Of a DNA stretch of 11,758 nt, positions 1 to 6,155 are shown in pieces. The notes beneath the pieces are model-generated. The model made no database searches. It was not told where the DNA came from and was given only the letters and a program-made list of their open reading frames with translations. The stretch's first letter is position 1. Each line of letters starts with the position of its first letter. A program made the position numbers and the translations under genes. Origin of the DNA: SIG299 sp964544055 (lineage in GTDB: Bacteria > Bacillota > Clostridia > Lachnospirales > Lachnospiraceae); contig CAZJAA010000051.1 in assembly GCA_964544055.1 (NCBI GenBank), positions 1 through 11,758 of the forward strand. Reading direction: 5' to 3'.

Positions 1-95
1 GTTAGTGAAAACTAAGGAACCGCCGTATACGAGAACCGTACGTACGGTGGTGTGAAAGGTCGGGAAAATTTATTTAATTTTCCCTCCTACTCGAT
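1..95 (+). mobile_element. 3' end of a group II intron (domain V and VI)
   Basis: This is the tail of a self-splicing retroelement; the rest, including any reverse transcriptase/maturase, is left of the window. A domain V hairpin is visible: positions 19-27 pair with 43-51 (nine pairs, one G-U at 22/48), followed by a two-base bulge at 41-42 and an inner stem, 28-31 with 37-40, closed by a short AGAAC loop. The catalytic triad position reads C-G-C (21-23) rather than A-G-C; CGC is known from group IIC introns, but I cannot fix the class from this fragment. Domain VI follows: 62-70 pair with 76-84, then a lower stem (58-59 with 86-87) with an unpaired A at 89 as the likely branch point. The intron should end at ...CTCGAT (95), fitting the usual terminal AY. 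The lower stem has A at 56 opposite C at 90, a mismatch next to the branch A. Confidence 0.85.
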
Positions 96-123
96 GTAAT
101 AGGAAATTGCGAGTTCCTATTAC
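96..123. repeat. 10-bp perfect stem-loop abutting the intron 3' junction
   Basis: GTAATAGGAA (96-105) is the exact reverse complement of TTCCTATTAC (114-123), with an eight-base loop. It begins at the first base of the 3' exon. Read on the minus strand it lies downstream of the DUF11-type gene and could be that gene's transcription terminator; the U-tract that would follow would then have been displaced by the intron. Some group II introns, notably IIC, choose terminator hairpins as targets, but they normally sit just after the hairpin on their own strand, whereas here the hairpin follows the intron. The role is inference. Confidence 0.55.
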
Positions 124-133
124 ATAAAAACGC

Positions 134-178
134 TCCGCTTTGGATGTGCCAAGGCACATTCTTTGTTTCCCAGGAAAC
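134..178. repeat. Run of short palindromes downstream of the DUF11-type gene
   Basis: Three small inverted repeats lie side by side: TCC/GGA around a five-base loop (134-144), ATGTGCC-AA-GGCACAT (144-159) and GTTTCC-CA-GGAAAC (165-178). The last two are perfect with a two-base centre. They could form cruciforms, short RNA hairpins ending the minus-strand transcript, or protein-binding sites. No clean U-tract directly follows either palindrome, so terminator function is uncertain. The style resembles the stem-loop run at 8794-8906. Confidence 0.45.
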
Positions 179-188
179 AGGAGAGAAC

Positions 189-1043
189 TTATACGGTGCC
201 TGTTACGGTGAGAGCAGCTGTGCCAGGGGTAATATCCCACTGACCGGTTGTGTCATCCTGCGTATAGGTTGCTGCCGGTACGGTAATTATTCCTGCAACC
301 GTACGGAACAGACCGGTGGTTTCATCATAGACATATTGGGTTCTTTCGGTAAGGGCTGTGCCGTTTAAGGAAACGGTAATATCTTTTAAGATTGGATTGA
401 ACAAATCGGTTACGGCAACATTATCTTCTACGGCGGCAGCAGTGTTTCCTGTATTCTGGATTACAAAGGTGTAAGTCAGCTGACCGTTTTCTGCAATAGT
501 TTCCGGAGTCAGGCTCTTTGTAATGGAAAGCTGCGCACTGTCAGAAACGGTAATGGTCTCTGTTGCGGTAACCGGATTTGACAGGCCGGTGCCTGTGATG
601 GTTGCCGTGTTGGTTATTTCAGAACCGGATGCAAGCGGAGCAAAGGAATTTACCCTTGCTTCATAAAGAATAATTGCATTGCCTCCGGCAGGTACGTTAA
701 TTCCGGTAATCGTAAGAGGGGAAACTGCCGTAACGGAAGGTGTCGTTTGCAGAACACCATTGACGTAGTAGTTTGCAGTATTGTCTACATAAGTGAGAGG
801 AATGATGTTGGAACTTCCTACGGTATAGACACCAAGATTATCCGTAAGGGTAAGATTCGTGAATGCAGTCGTTCCTGTATTTGTGATGCTAACGGCGTAG
901 GTTACGGTATCTCCATAGCCATATTCCTGGCTCAGCGCATTTTTTGCGGCATTTAAAACTTCAACGATTTCTCCGGTCACGATGTTGGAAGTAGTAGTTG
1001 TATTATTATAAGAAAGTGTTGCCTGATTTGTAAAAACAGCCAT
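189..1043 (-). CDS. DUF11-type repeat protein, no export signal
   Basis: The 284-residue protein begins MAVFTNQATLSYN and has two all-beta repeats of the DUF11/conserved-repeat type. Repeat 1 runs from about residue 45 to 165, with the hallmark VTYAVSITNTG (47-57) and a TLTDNLG turn; repeat 2 runs from about 172 to 284, with LTYTFVIQNTG (189-199) and VAVTDLF. Such repeats usually build stalks of surface proteins. This copy has no signal peptide, no LPXTG motif, no membrane segment and no cysteine, and is rich in Thr, Asn and Val, so how or whether it leaves the cell is unclear. The start is set by AAGGAG eight bases upstream of the ATG. It is transcribed away from the hydrolase gene and towards the intron. 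Family membership is fairly sure; function is unknown. A spore or cell-surface coat role is only a guess (see the promoter entry). Confidence 0.8.
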   Translation of the reverse strand: MAVFTNQATLSYNNTTTTSNIVTGEIVEVLNAAKNALSQEYGYGDTVTYAVSITNTGTTAFTNLTLTDNLGVYTVGSSNIIPLTYVDNTANYYVNGVLQTTPSVTAVSPLTITGINVPAGGNAIILYEARVNSFAPLASGSEITNTATITGTGLSNPVTATETITVSDSAQLSITKSLTPETIAENGQLTYTFVIQNTGNTAAAVEDNVAVTDLFNPILKDITVSLNGTALTERTQYVYDETTGLFRTVAGIITVPAATYTQDDTTGQWDITPGTAALTVTGTV

Positions 1044-1073
1044 AGTAAAAACTCCTTTAGGTTTGTTTCTCTA

Positions 1074-1102
1074 TAATATATGGGAAGAAACAGAAAGAAG
1101 TT
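1074..1102 (-). promoter_or_regulatory. Possible promoter of the DUF11-type gene, SigK-like
   Basis: On the minus strand, CATATATTA (1082-1074) fits the sigma-K -10 pattern CATAnnnTA. AACT lies 16 bases upstream (1102-1099), close to the sigma-K -35 core mACm at the usual spacing. The predicted start would leave a leader of about 24 bases carrying the ribosome binding site. The region is A+T-rich, so a chance match is possible, and the sequence TATATTAT could also be read as a sigma-A -10 without a good -35. Confidence 0.3.
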
Positions 1103-1157
1103 ACAAAATGTATAGAAGAAAAGTTTTTTGGAAAAGGTAATTTCAGGAGGGAATTGC

Positions 1158-1787
1158 ATGAAACGTTTATTATGGGTTAGTTTTGTCCTTGCGGTTATCA
1201 GTCTGTTTCATTTTTCACCGGAATACTGGAAAGTATTTAAGGAGGATACGAAAAACTATAAAACGGATACATTTTACTATATCATCAAAGAGGAATATGA
1301 TGAAAATGATGCAGGAAAGAGAAAATACCGGGCTGCGTTTCGTGATATTCAGGATGGGGATATTCTGGTAACGGATTCCACATACTGTCTGTGTTTCCGA
1401 CACGGTCATGCGGCATTGGTAGTGAATGCGGAAAAAGGAATTACCATGGAAGCATTTGGCGTTGGCACAAAATCTGAATTTTCCTCTTTAAACGAGTGGA
1501 GAAGATATCCGCATGTAATAGTGCTTCGTTTGAATGCACCCAAAGAAGTGCGTCAAAAGGCAGCAGAATATGCAAGAGAGCATCTGATAGGCGTTCCGTA
1601 CCGATTATGCACCGGTATGATAGATGATAAAGATATGAAGAAAGAGTACTGGGGAACCCAGTGTGCCCATCTGGTATGGGCTGCATATTCAGCAGTGGGA
1701 TATGACATTGATGGGGATGGAGGCTGGCTAGTAACCCCTTCTGATTTGATAAAATCCGAGCTGCTGATGGTTGTTCCGCAGGAATAA
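1158..1787 (+). CDS. Membrane-anchored permuted NlpC/P60-like (YiiX-type) cysteine hydrolase
   Basis: This 209-residue protein starts with a short basic tip and a hydrophobic stretch (about residues 3-20), a signal peptide or anchor placing the rest outside the membrane. The domain shows the permuted papain-like order: DGDILVT (66-72), a His in RHGHAALVV (His84), an acidic residue in TMEAFGVG (Glu98), and only then the nucleophile Cys in TQCAHLVW (Cys169). In the usual NlpC/P60 order Cys comes first. YiiX/YaeF-type permuted members are thought to be amidases, acyltransferases or lipid hydrolases; the substrate here cannot be read. The region YDIDGDGGWLVTPSDL (182-197) fits the family's end. 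The start is the ATG seven bases after AGGAGG (1145-1150); an earlier in-frame ATG at 1128 lacks a binding site. It lies 54 bases before the transporter gene, without a visible terminator between, so the two may be co-transcribed. Confidence 0.75.
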   Translation: MKRLLWVSFVLAVISLFHFSPEYWKVFKEDTKNYKTDTFYYIIKEEYDENDAGKRKYRAAFRDIQDGDILVTDSTYCLCFRHGHAALVVNAEKGITMEAFGVGTKSEFSSLNEWRRYPHVIVLRLNAPKEVRQKAAEYAREHLIGVPYRLCTGMIDDKDMKKEYWGTQCAHLVWAAYSAVGYDIDGDGGWLVTPSDLIKSELLMVVPQE

Positions 1788-1841
1788 ATTGTTTGCAAAG
1801 CCGGAATACTAAGAAAAAAGTTTTAAAGAGGAGAGTTTACA

Positions 1842-2276
1842 ATGCTTGGTATGTTACTTTCAATTCTTTCCGGTGCCCTAATGAGTATTCAGGGGGTATT
1901 TAATACAGGTGTGACAAAACAGAGCAGTATCTGGGTTGCCTCCGGATTTGTACAGTTTACTGCACTGCTTGTCTGTATTGCAGCATGGTTTTTTACCGGT
2001 CGACAGGGAACCGTGTCATCCTTATTTGCCATCGACAATAAATATATGCTGCTGGGAGGTGCCATGGGTGCCTTTATTACTTATACGGTAATTAAAGGGG
2101 TGGAAATATTGGGACCGGCAAAGGCAAATATGTTTATTATTATAACTCAGCTGCTGGTTGCCTATCTGATTGAATTGCTTGGACTGTTTGGAACGCAGAA
2201 AGCGTCCTTTGATTTAAGCAAACTGATTGGAATGGCATTACTGATTGCCGGAGTCATTGTATTTAAATGGAAATAG
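1842..2276 (+). CDS. YdcZ-type (DUF606) small DMT transporter
   Basis: A 144-residue integral membrane protein, almost all of it hydrophobic helices: about 2-20, 31-51, 69-87, 93-115 and 125-142, ending in the short basic tail FKWK. Length and the opening MLGMLLSILSGALMSIQGVFNTG match the YdcZ/DUF606 family, one-domain (half-size) members of the drug/metabolite transporter superfamily. Such half-size proteins usually work as homo- or heterodimers, often encoded as adjacent pairs; here there is no second copy beside it. The substrate is unknown. AGAGGAG lies eight bases before the ATG. No terminator is visible between its stop and the comEA promoter. Confidence 0.8.
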   Translation: MLGMLLSILSGALMSIQGVFNTGVTKQSSIWVASGFVQFTALLVCIAAWFFTGRQGTVSSLFAIDNKYMLLGGAMGAFITYTVIKGVEILGPAKANMFIIITQLLVAYLIELLGLFGTQKASFDLSKLIGMALLIAGVIVFKWK

Positions 2277-2287
2277 AAAAGTTGTTC

Positions 2288-2316
2288 TTGCTTTACATGG
2301 CTTTTTCGGCTACAAT
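2288..2316 (+). promoter_or_regulatory. Sigma-A-like promoter for the comEA block
   Basis: TTGCTT (2288-2293) and TACAAT (2311-2316) are separated by exactly 17 bases. The predicted start near 2323 leaves a leader of 25-50 bases before comEA. It is the only good promoter I see ahead of the comEA-comEC block, which suggests that the five genes share a transcript. No obvious competence-factor box stands out. Confidence 0.55.
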
Positions 2317-2369
2317 AGAAGTGAGCGGCCGAGAAGGGAGACTCCTTGAAAAAGAGGAGGAACCATACG

Positions 2370-3038
2370 TTGAATCGGAAAAACAAAAAAAGAATAACAA
2401 CAATTGCAGTGACTCTGTTTTTTCTGGCAGGTGGAATCTGGTATTTTGCGACAACCGCAGATTCTTCAAAAGGGCAGGCGGATAAGACGGTACTGACCGG
2501 AGTATTCGAAACGGTTCGGCAGGAAGCTTCGATTACTCCGCAGCCCAAGCAGCCTTCTCAGGGAAAAGAAGATGAAAAATCGAAAGCATTAGTGGTTTAT
2601 GTCTGCGGTGCAGTAAACCAACCAGGTGTTTATGAACTTTCTGCCGACAGCAGACTTTATGAGGCAGTTACGCTGGCTGGCGGTTTTTCACCTGAGGCAG
2701 ATGCCGCATATCACAATTTGGCGAGAACCCTTTCGGATGGTGAACGGATTTACATTTTAAGTACAGAAGAAACAAAGCTTCTTACAACGAAACAGCAGAT
2801 TGCCGGAGCAGAAAGAGAAGCGGAGCTTTCTTACGGAACTGAAGCTATCATTAATCTGAACACTGCTACAGCAGAACAGCTGACTTCACTGCCCGGTATT
2901 GGTGAGGCAAAAGCCTTGGCAATTTTAGAATACAGGAATAAAGCAGGACGCTTTGAAAGCACAGAAGAAATTAAGAACGTCAGTGGAATTGGTGATGCTA
3001 TGTATGAAAAAATCAAGGATAGAATAACAGTAAAATAA
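2370..3038 (+). CDS. comEA: ComEA, DNA receptor for natural transformation
   Basis: ComEA binds double-stranded DNA outside the membrane and hands it to the ComEC channel. The 222-residue protein has a basic N-terminus and one membrane anchor (about 9-28), a Gln/Pro/Lys-rich linker, an SLBB domain (about 73-132, with VVYVCGAVNQPGVYEL), a short linker, and a tandem helix-hairpin-helix domain: INLNTATAEQLTSLPGIG (161-178) and FESTEEIKNVSGIG (195-208). These are the hallmarks of Firmicutes ComEA. I chose TTG at 2370 because AGGAGG (2355-2360) lies nine bases upstream. TTG at 2346, with AAGGGAG five bases before it, is an alternative adding eight residues (MKKRRNHT). No ATG fits. Unlike the usual comEA-comEB-comEC order, the next genes encode a two-component system, and comEC comes three genes later. 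Confidence 0.9.
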   Translation: MNRKNKKRITTIAVTLFFLAGGIWYFATTADSSKGQADKTVLTGVFETVRQEASITPQPKQPSQGKEDEKSKALVVYVCGAVNQPGVYELSADSRLYEAVTLAGGFSPEADAAYHNLARTLSDGERIYILSTEETKLLTTKQQIAGAEREAELSYGTEAIINLNTATAEQLTSLPGIGEAKALAILEYRNKAGRFESTEEIKNVSGIGDAMYEKIKDRITVK

Positions 3039-3062
3039 AAAATGGAAGGAGCGAACGATACG

Positions 3063-3743
3063 ATGGCAAAAAGAGTACTTGTAGTAGATGATGAAAAGCT
3101 AATTGTAAAAGGTATCCGGTTCAGCCTGGAGCAGGAAGGAATGCAGGTGGATTGTGCTTATGACGGTCAGGAAGCTCTGAATATGATAAAAGAAAATTTG
3201 TATGATGTTATTTTGCTTGATGTAATGCTCCCAAAATTTAATGGTTATGAGGTCTGTCAGCAGGTAAGAGAATTTTCTGATGTGCCGATTATTATGGTAA
3301 CTGCCAAGGATGATGATATGGACAAAATTCTTGGTTTGGAATATGGTGCCGACGACTATATTACAAAACCGTTTAATATTCTGGAAGTAAAAGCACGCAT
3401 TAAGGCAATTATGCGTCGTAGCGGAAAAAAAGAGAAAGAAGCAAAAGAGGCAACCTATGGAGAACTGACGATAGATTGCAACAGTCGCCGGGTATATGTT
3501 TCGGGAGAAGAAGTAAACCTCACGGCGAAAGAGTTTGATGTGCTGGAGCTTTTGGTGTTTCATCCGAATAAGGTATATGACAGGGATGCCTTACTTGACC
3601 TGGTATGGGGAAGGGATTATCCGGGAGATGCCAGAACGGTGGACGTGCATATCCGCCGTCTGCGTGAAAAAATAGAGAAAAATCCAAGCGAACCAAAATA
3701 TGTACATACCAAGTGGGGAGTGGGATATTATTTTGAGTACTAA
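3063..3743 (+). CDS. OmpR-family response regulator
   Basis: A 226-residue DNA-binding response regulator. The receiver domain (about 2-117) has the acidic pair Asp9/Asp10, the phosphoacceptor Asp53 in ILLDVMLPKFNGYEV, Thr80 and Lys102 (ITKPF). The winged-helix effector domain follows a basic linker (about 120-130) and contains NLTAKEFDVLELL, DARTVDVHIRRLREKI and WGVGYYF, all typical of OmpR/PhoB proteins. All phosphorelay residues are present. The start is ATG 3063, preceded by GGAAGGAG with an 11-base spacer; ATG 3042 would add seven residues but has no binding site. Its gene overlaps the kinase gene by 11 bases, so the two are surely partners. It lies 24 bases after comEA. Targets are unknown; control of competence, envelope or sporulation genes are all open. 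It also resembles WalR and MtrA-type regulators, and sequence alone does not settle the subgroup. Confidence 0.93.
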   Translation: MAKRVLVVDDEKLIVKGIRFSLEQEGMQVDCAYDGQEALNMIKENLYDVILLDVMLPKFNGYEVCQQVREFSDVPIIMVTAKDDDMDKILGLEYGADDYITKPFNILEVKARIKAIMRRSGKKEKEAKEATYGELTIDCNSRRVYVSGEEVNLTAKEFDVLELLVFHPNKVYDRDALLDLVWGRDYPGDARTVDVHIRRLREKIEKNPSEPKYVHTKWGVGYYFEY

Positions 3744-5163
3744 AAAAACTTTCCAAAAGGCAAACAGCCTTCATGTGCAGGTGTTTATTGCTCTGGTGCT
3801 GGCATGTATTATACCGCTTCTTATTGTTTCGTCCCTGTTTGTAAGCAGTGTACAAAAACAGCGAAGGGCGGAGATAAAGGGCAAGGTACAGGAGCTGTGT
3901 GCTGATTTTGCCAACCGAATACAGAATACAGGATATTTGACGAATTCTTCCCAGACAGAGCTTTCTGCGGCAATGGATACTGCGGCACAAATATATGATG
4001 GCCGGATTCTTGTTGTAAATGCGGAACTTGTGATTGTGAAAGATAGTTTTGCAAGAGAAGAAGAAAACATTATGATTTCTGAGGAAGTGGTGCGCTCCCT
4101 TCGCGGAAGTGATTTGTTGTATCAGTTTTTCTATGAGGATACAACGGAAGTGATTTATCAGGTAAGAGACGCCAGAGGAAGTAATGTGCTTGGCAGTGTT
4201 ATTTTTATTTATGCCAATCCGACAGAATATCCGCTGTGGAATGATATCAGTCAGGGCTCCTTTCTGCTGACCACATCCCTGGTCGTACTTGCACTGTGCA
4301 TTATTTTGGTTGCTGCAAACAAGATGGTGTTTCCAATGAAAAAGCTTGCTTTTTCATTACGGCAGCTGGCAGACGGTGATTTGCAGGAAAATGTGGAAGT
4401 AAAAGGAAATTTTGAAGTGGAGTCCATTGTGGAGTCCGTAAATCATATGCTGGCAGATATGCGTAGTACCGATCAACGTCGGCAGGAATTTGTATCCAAT
4501 GTGTCTCATGAATTAAAAACACCGCTGACTTCCATGAAAGTACTGGCAGAATCGCTGGTTGATCAGCAAGGAGTACCGGAAGAATTGTATCAGGAATTTT
4601 TGCATGACATTAATAGTGAAATTGACCGGGAAAATGAAATTATTACAGATTTGCTGAATATGGTACGTCTGGATCGAAAAGAAGGAGAAATGCATATTGC
4701 CCAGGTGAGCATTAACGAGCTTCTGGAAATTATCATGCGGCGGCTTCGTCCAATTGCCAAGGAACGTAATATTGAAATGATTTTTGAAAGTTTCCGCAAT
4801 GTACTGGCAGAAGTGGATGAAGTAAAAATGTCCCTTGTTTTTACAAACTTAATTGAAAATGCTATAAAATACAATAAAGAAAGCGGTAAAGTAAAGGTGT
4901 CGTTAAATGCGGATCATCGTTTTTTTTACGTTCGTGTGGAAGATACCGGAATCGGTATTTCGGATGATGCCAAAAAGTATATTTTTGACCGCTTTTACCG
5001 GGTAGATAAAGCAAGATCAAGGGAAACCGGAGGGACAGGTCTTGGGCTTGCCATTGCCAAAAGTGCGGTGATGATGCATAAAGGAAATATTAAGGTTTCC
5101 GGAAAAGAAGGAGAAGGGTCGGTATTTGTAGTCAGGATTCCACTGAACTTTGTACCGGATTAA
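3733..5163 (+). CDS. HAMP-containing sensor histidine kinase
   Basis: A 476-residue membrane kinase, presumably phosphorylating the regulator encoded just upstream. Order of parts: transmembrane helix 1 (about 17-38), an extracellular sensor domain (about 40-175), transmembrane helix 2 (about 177-199), HAMP linker (about 200-245), HisKA dimerisation domain with the phosphoacceptor His259 in FVSNVSHELKTPLTS, and an ATP-binding domain with N-box NLIENAIKYN (372-381), G1 box DTGIG (404-408) and G2 box GTGLGL (434-439). All catalytic boxes are intact. I take TTG at 3733 as the start: it gives an ordinary short cytoplasmic tip and an 11-base overlap with the regulator gene. ATG 3700 would add 11 residues inside the upstream gene and has no binding site. 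There is no PAS domain, unlike classical WalK. The extracellular domain has no motif I recognise. Confidence 0.92.
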   Translation: MSTKKTFQKANSLHVQVFIALVLACIIPLLIVSSLFVSSVQKQRRAEIKGKVQELCADFANRIQNTGYLTNSSQTELSAAMDTAAQIYDGRILVVNAELVIVKDSFAREEENIMISEEVVRSLRGSDLLYQFFYEDTTEVIYQVRDARGSNVLGSVIFIYANPTEYPLWNDISQGSFLLTTSLVVLALCIILVAANKMVFPMKKLAFSLRQLADGDLQENVEVKGNFEVESIVESVNHMLADMRSTDQRRQEFVSNVSHELKTPLTSMKVLAESLVDQQGVPEELYQEFLHDINSEIDRENEIITDLLNMVRLDRKEGEMHIAQVSINELLEIIMRRLRPIAKERNIEMIFESFRNVLAEVDEVKMSLVFTNLIENAIKYNKESGKVKVSLNADHRFFYVRVEDTGIGISDDAKKYIFDRFYRVDKARSRETGGTGLGLAIAKSAVMMHKGNIKVSGKEGEGSVFVVRIPLNFVPD

Positions 5164-5167
5164 AAAT

Positions 5168-6154
5168 ATGATACAAAAATGCAGACAAAAGAAAAGCATA
5201 CGATGCCGCCGGAGCAGAAAACTACTGCTTCTTGTTTTGGTGCTGTTGGCGGTGTCCGGCGGTTGCAGAAGGGAAAAGGAACCGGAGCAGGAAATTTATA
5301 CAGTGGAACTTCCGGAAGCTTCTTATAAGCTGTATTATATGAATGCAGAGCGGACTAAGGTAATCTGTGAAAATTTTGACCTTGGCTTTGGAACAGCGGA
5401 AGAAAAGGTTTCAAGATTTTTGTCGTCTCTGGAAGATGTGCTTTGGACCGAGGACGAGCGTAATCTAATTACAGGCGGCAATCCGATTTATGAGTTTAAA
5501 TTGGACGAAACAGGCTTATTAACGTTGCGTTTTTCAGTGGATTATACAGTTTCCACAAGCATTACAGAAGTTCTGCGTCGGGCAGCTTTGGTAAAAACCT
5601 TATGTCAGATAAAACAGGTCACTGCTGTGGAATTTTATATTGGAACCCAGCCGCTGCTTTTATCCAATGGAAAACCGGCAGGTATGCTGACGGCAGATAA
5701 TTTTATTGACAGTACTGGTGAAAATACGGAATTTTATCAGCAGACGCATGTGACCTTATATTTTGCAGGAGAAACTGGAAAGACACTGGTAAAATCGGAT
5801 TTAAAAATTACCTTTGATGGAACGGTGTCAACGGAACGTCTGATTTTGGAACAAATGATAGAGGGACCGGTTTTGGAAGATATGCTTGCGGTAATTCCGG
5901 AGGGTACCGTTCTTAACAAAGTAACGGTAAAGGATGGCGTCTGCTATGTGGATTTTAATGAAAAATTTATGGAAAAGCGAAATGATATTACACCAGAGGT
6001 GGCATTGTACTCTATTGTAAATACATTGACAGAACTTCCAAACATTTATAAGGTGCAGTTTTTAATCAATGGTGCCACCAAAAAAAACTATCAGAATATC
6101 AGCTTTTCTTCTCCATTTGAACGAAACCTGGAAATTGTGGAGGGAGAACAGTAA
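5168..6154 (+). CDS. Tandem GerMN-domain lipoprotein
   Basis: A 328-residue exported protein with a very basic N-terminus (about 1-18), a hydrophobic run (19-30) and Cys33 as the probable lipidation site; the box SGGC lacks the usual Leu at -3, so it is imperfect. Two GerMN-like units follow. The first (about 52-180) is degenerate: KLYYMNAERTKV, then LLTLRFS and AVEFYIGTQPL. The second (about 194-305) is clear: VTLYFAGETGKTLV, EQMIEGPVLEDMLAVIPEGT, VCYVDFNEKF and VALYSIVNTLTELPNIYKVQFLING. Two units match Bacillus GerM, a sporulation and germination lipoprotein, but gene position matches LpqB, the GerMN lipoprotein that partners the MtrB kinase in Actinobacteria. I infer a partner or ligand-sensing role for the kinase, with GerM-like function as the alternative. 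It starts four bases after the kinase stop and ends one base before comEC. The Shine-Dalgarno sequence is weak, suggesting translational coupling; a TTG at 5150 is a less likely start. Confidence 0.8.
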   Translation: MIQKCRQKKSIRCRRSRKLLLLVLVLLAVSGGCRREKEPEQEIYTVELPEASYKLYYMNAERTKVICENFDLGFGTAEEKVSRFLSSLEDVLWTEDERNLITGGNPIYEFKLDETGLLTLRFSVDYTVSTSITEVLRRAALVKTLCQIKQVTAVEFYIGTQPLLLSNGKPAGMLTADNFIDSTGENTEFYQQTHVTLYFAGETGKTLVKSDLKITFDGTVSTERLILEQMIEGPVLEDMLAVIPEGTVLNKVTVKDGVCYVDFNEKFMEKRNDITPEVALYSIVNTLTELPNIYKVQFLINGATKKNYQNISFSSPFERNLEIVEGEQ

Positions 6155-6155
6155 T

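Noticed and set aside
144..368. 74-codon plus-strand frame
   Set aside because: It is antisense to the DUF11-type gene, has no family motif and runs through the palindromes.
1072..1077. TATAAT on the plus strand as promoter of the hydrolase gene
   Set aside because: No acceptable -35 at 16-18 bases upstream; the same bases serve better as the minus-strand -10. The hydrolase promoter remains unidentified.
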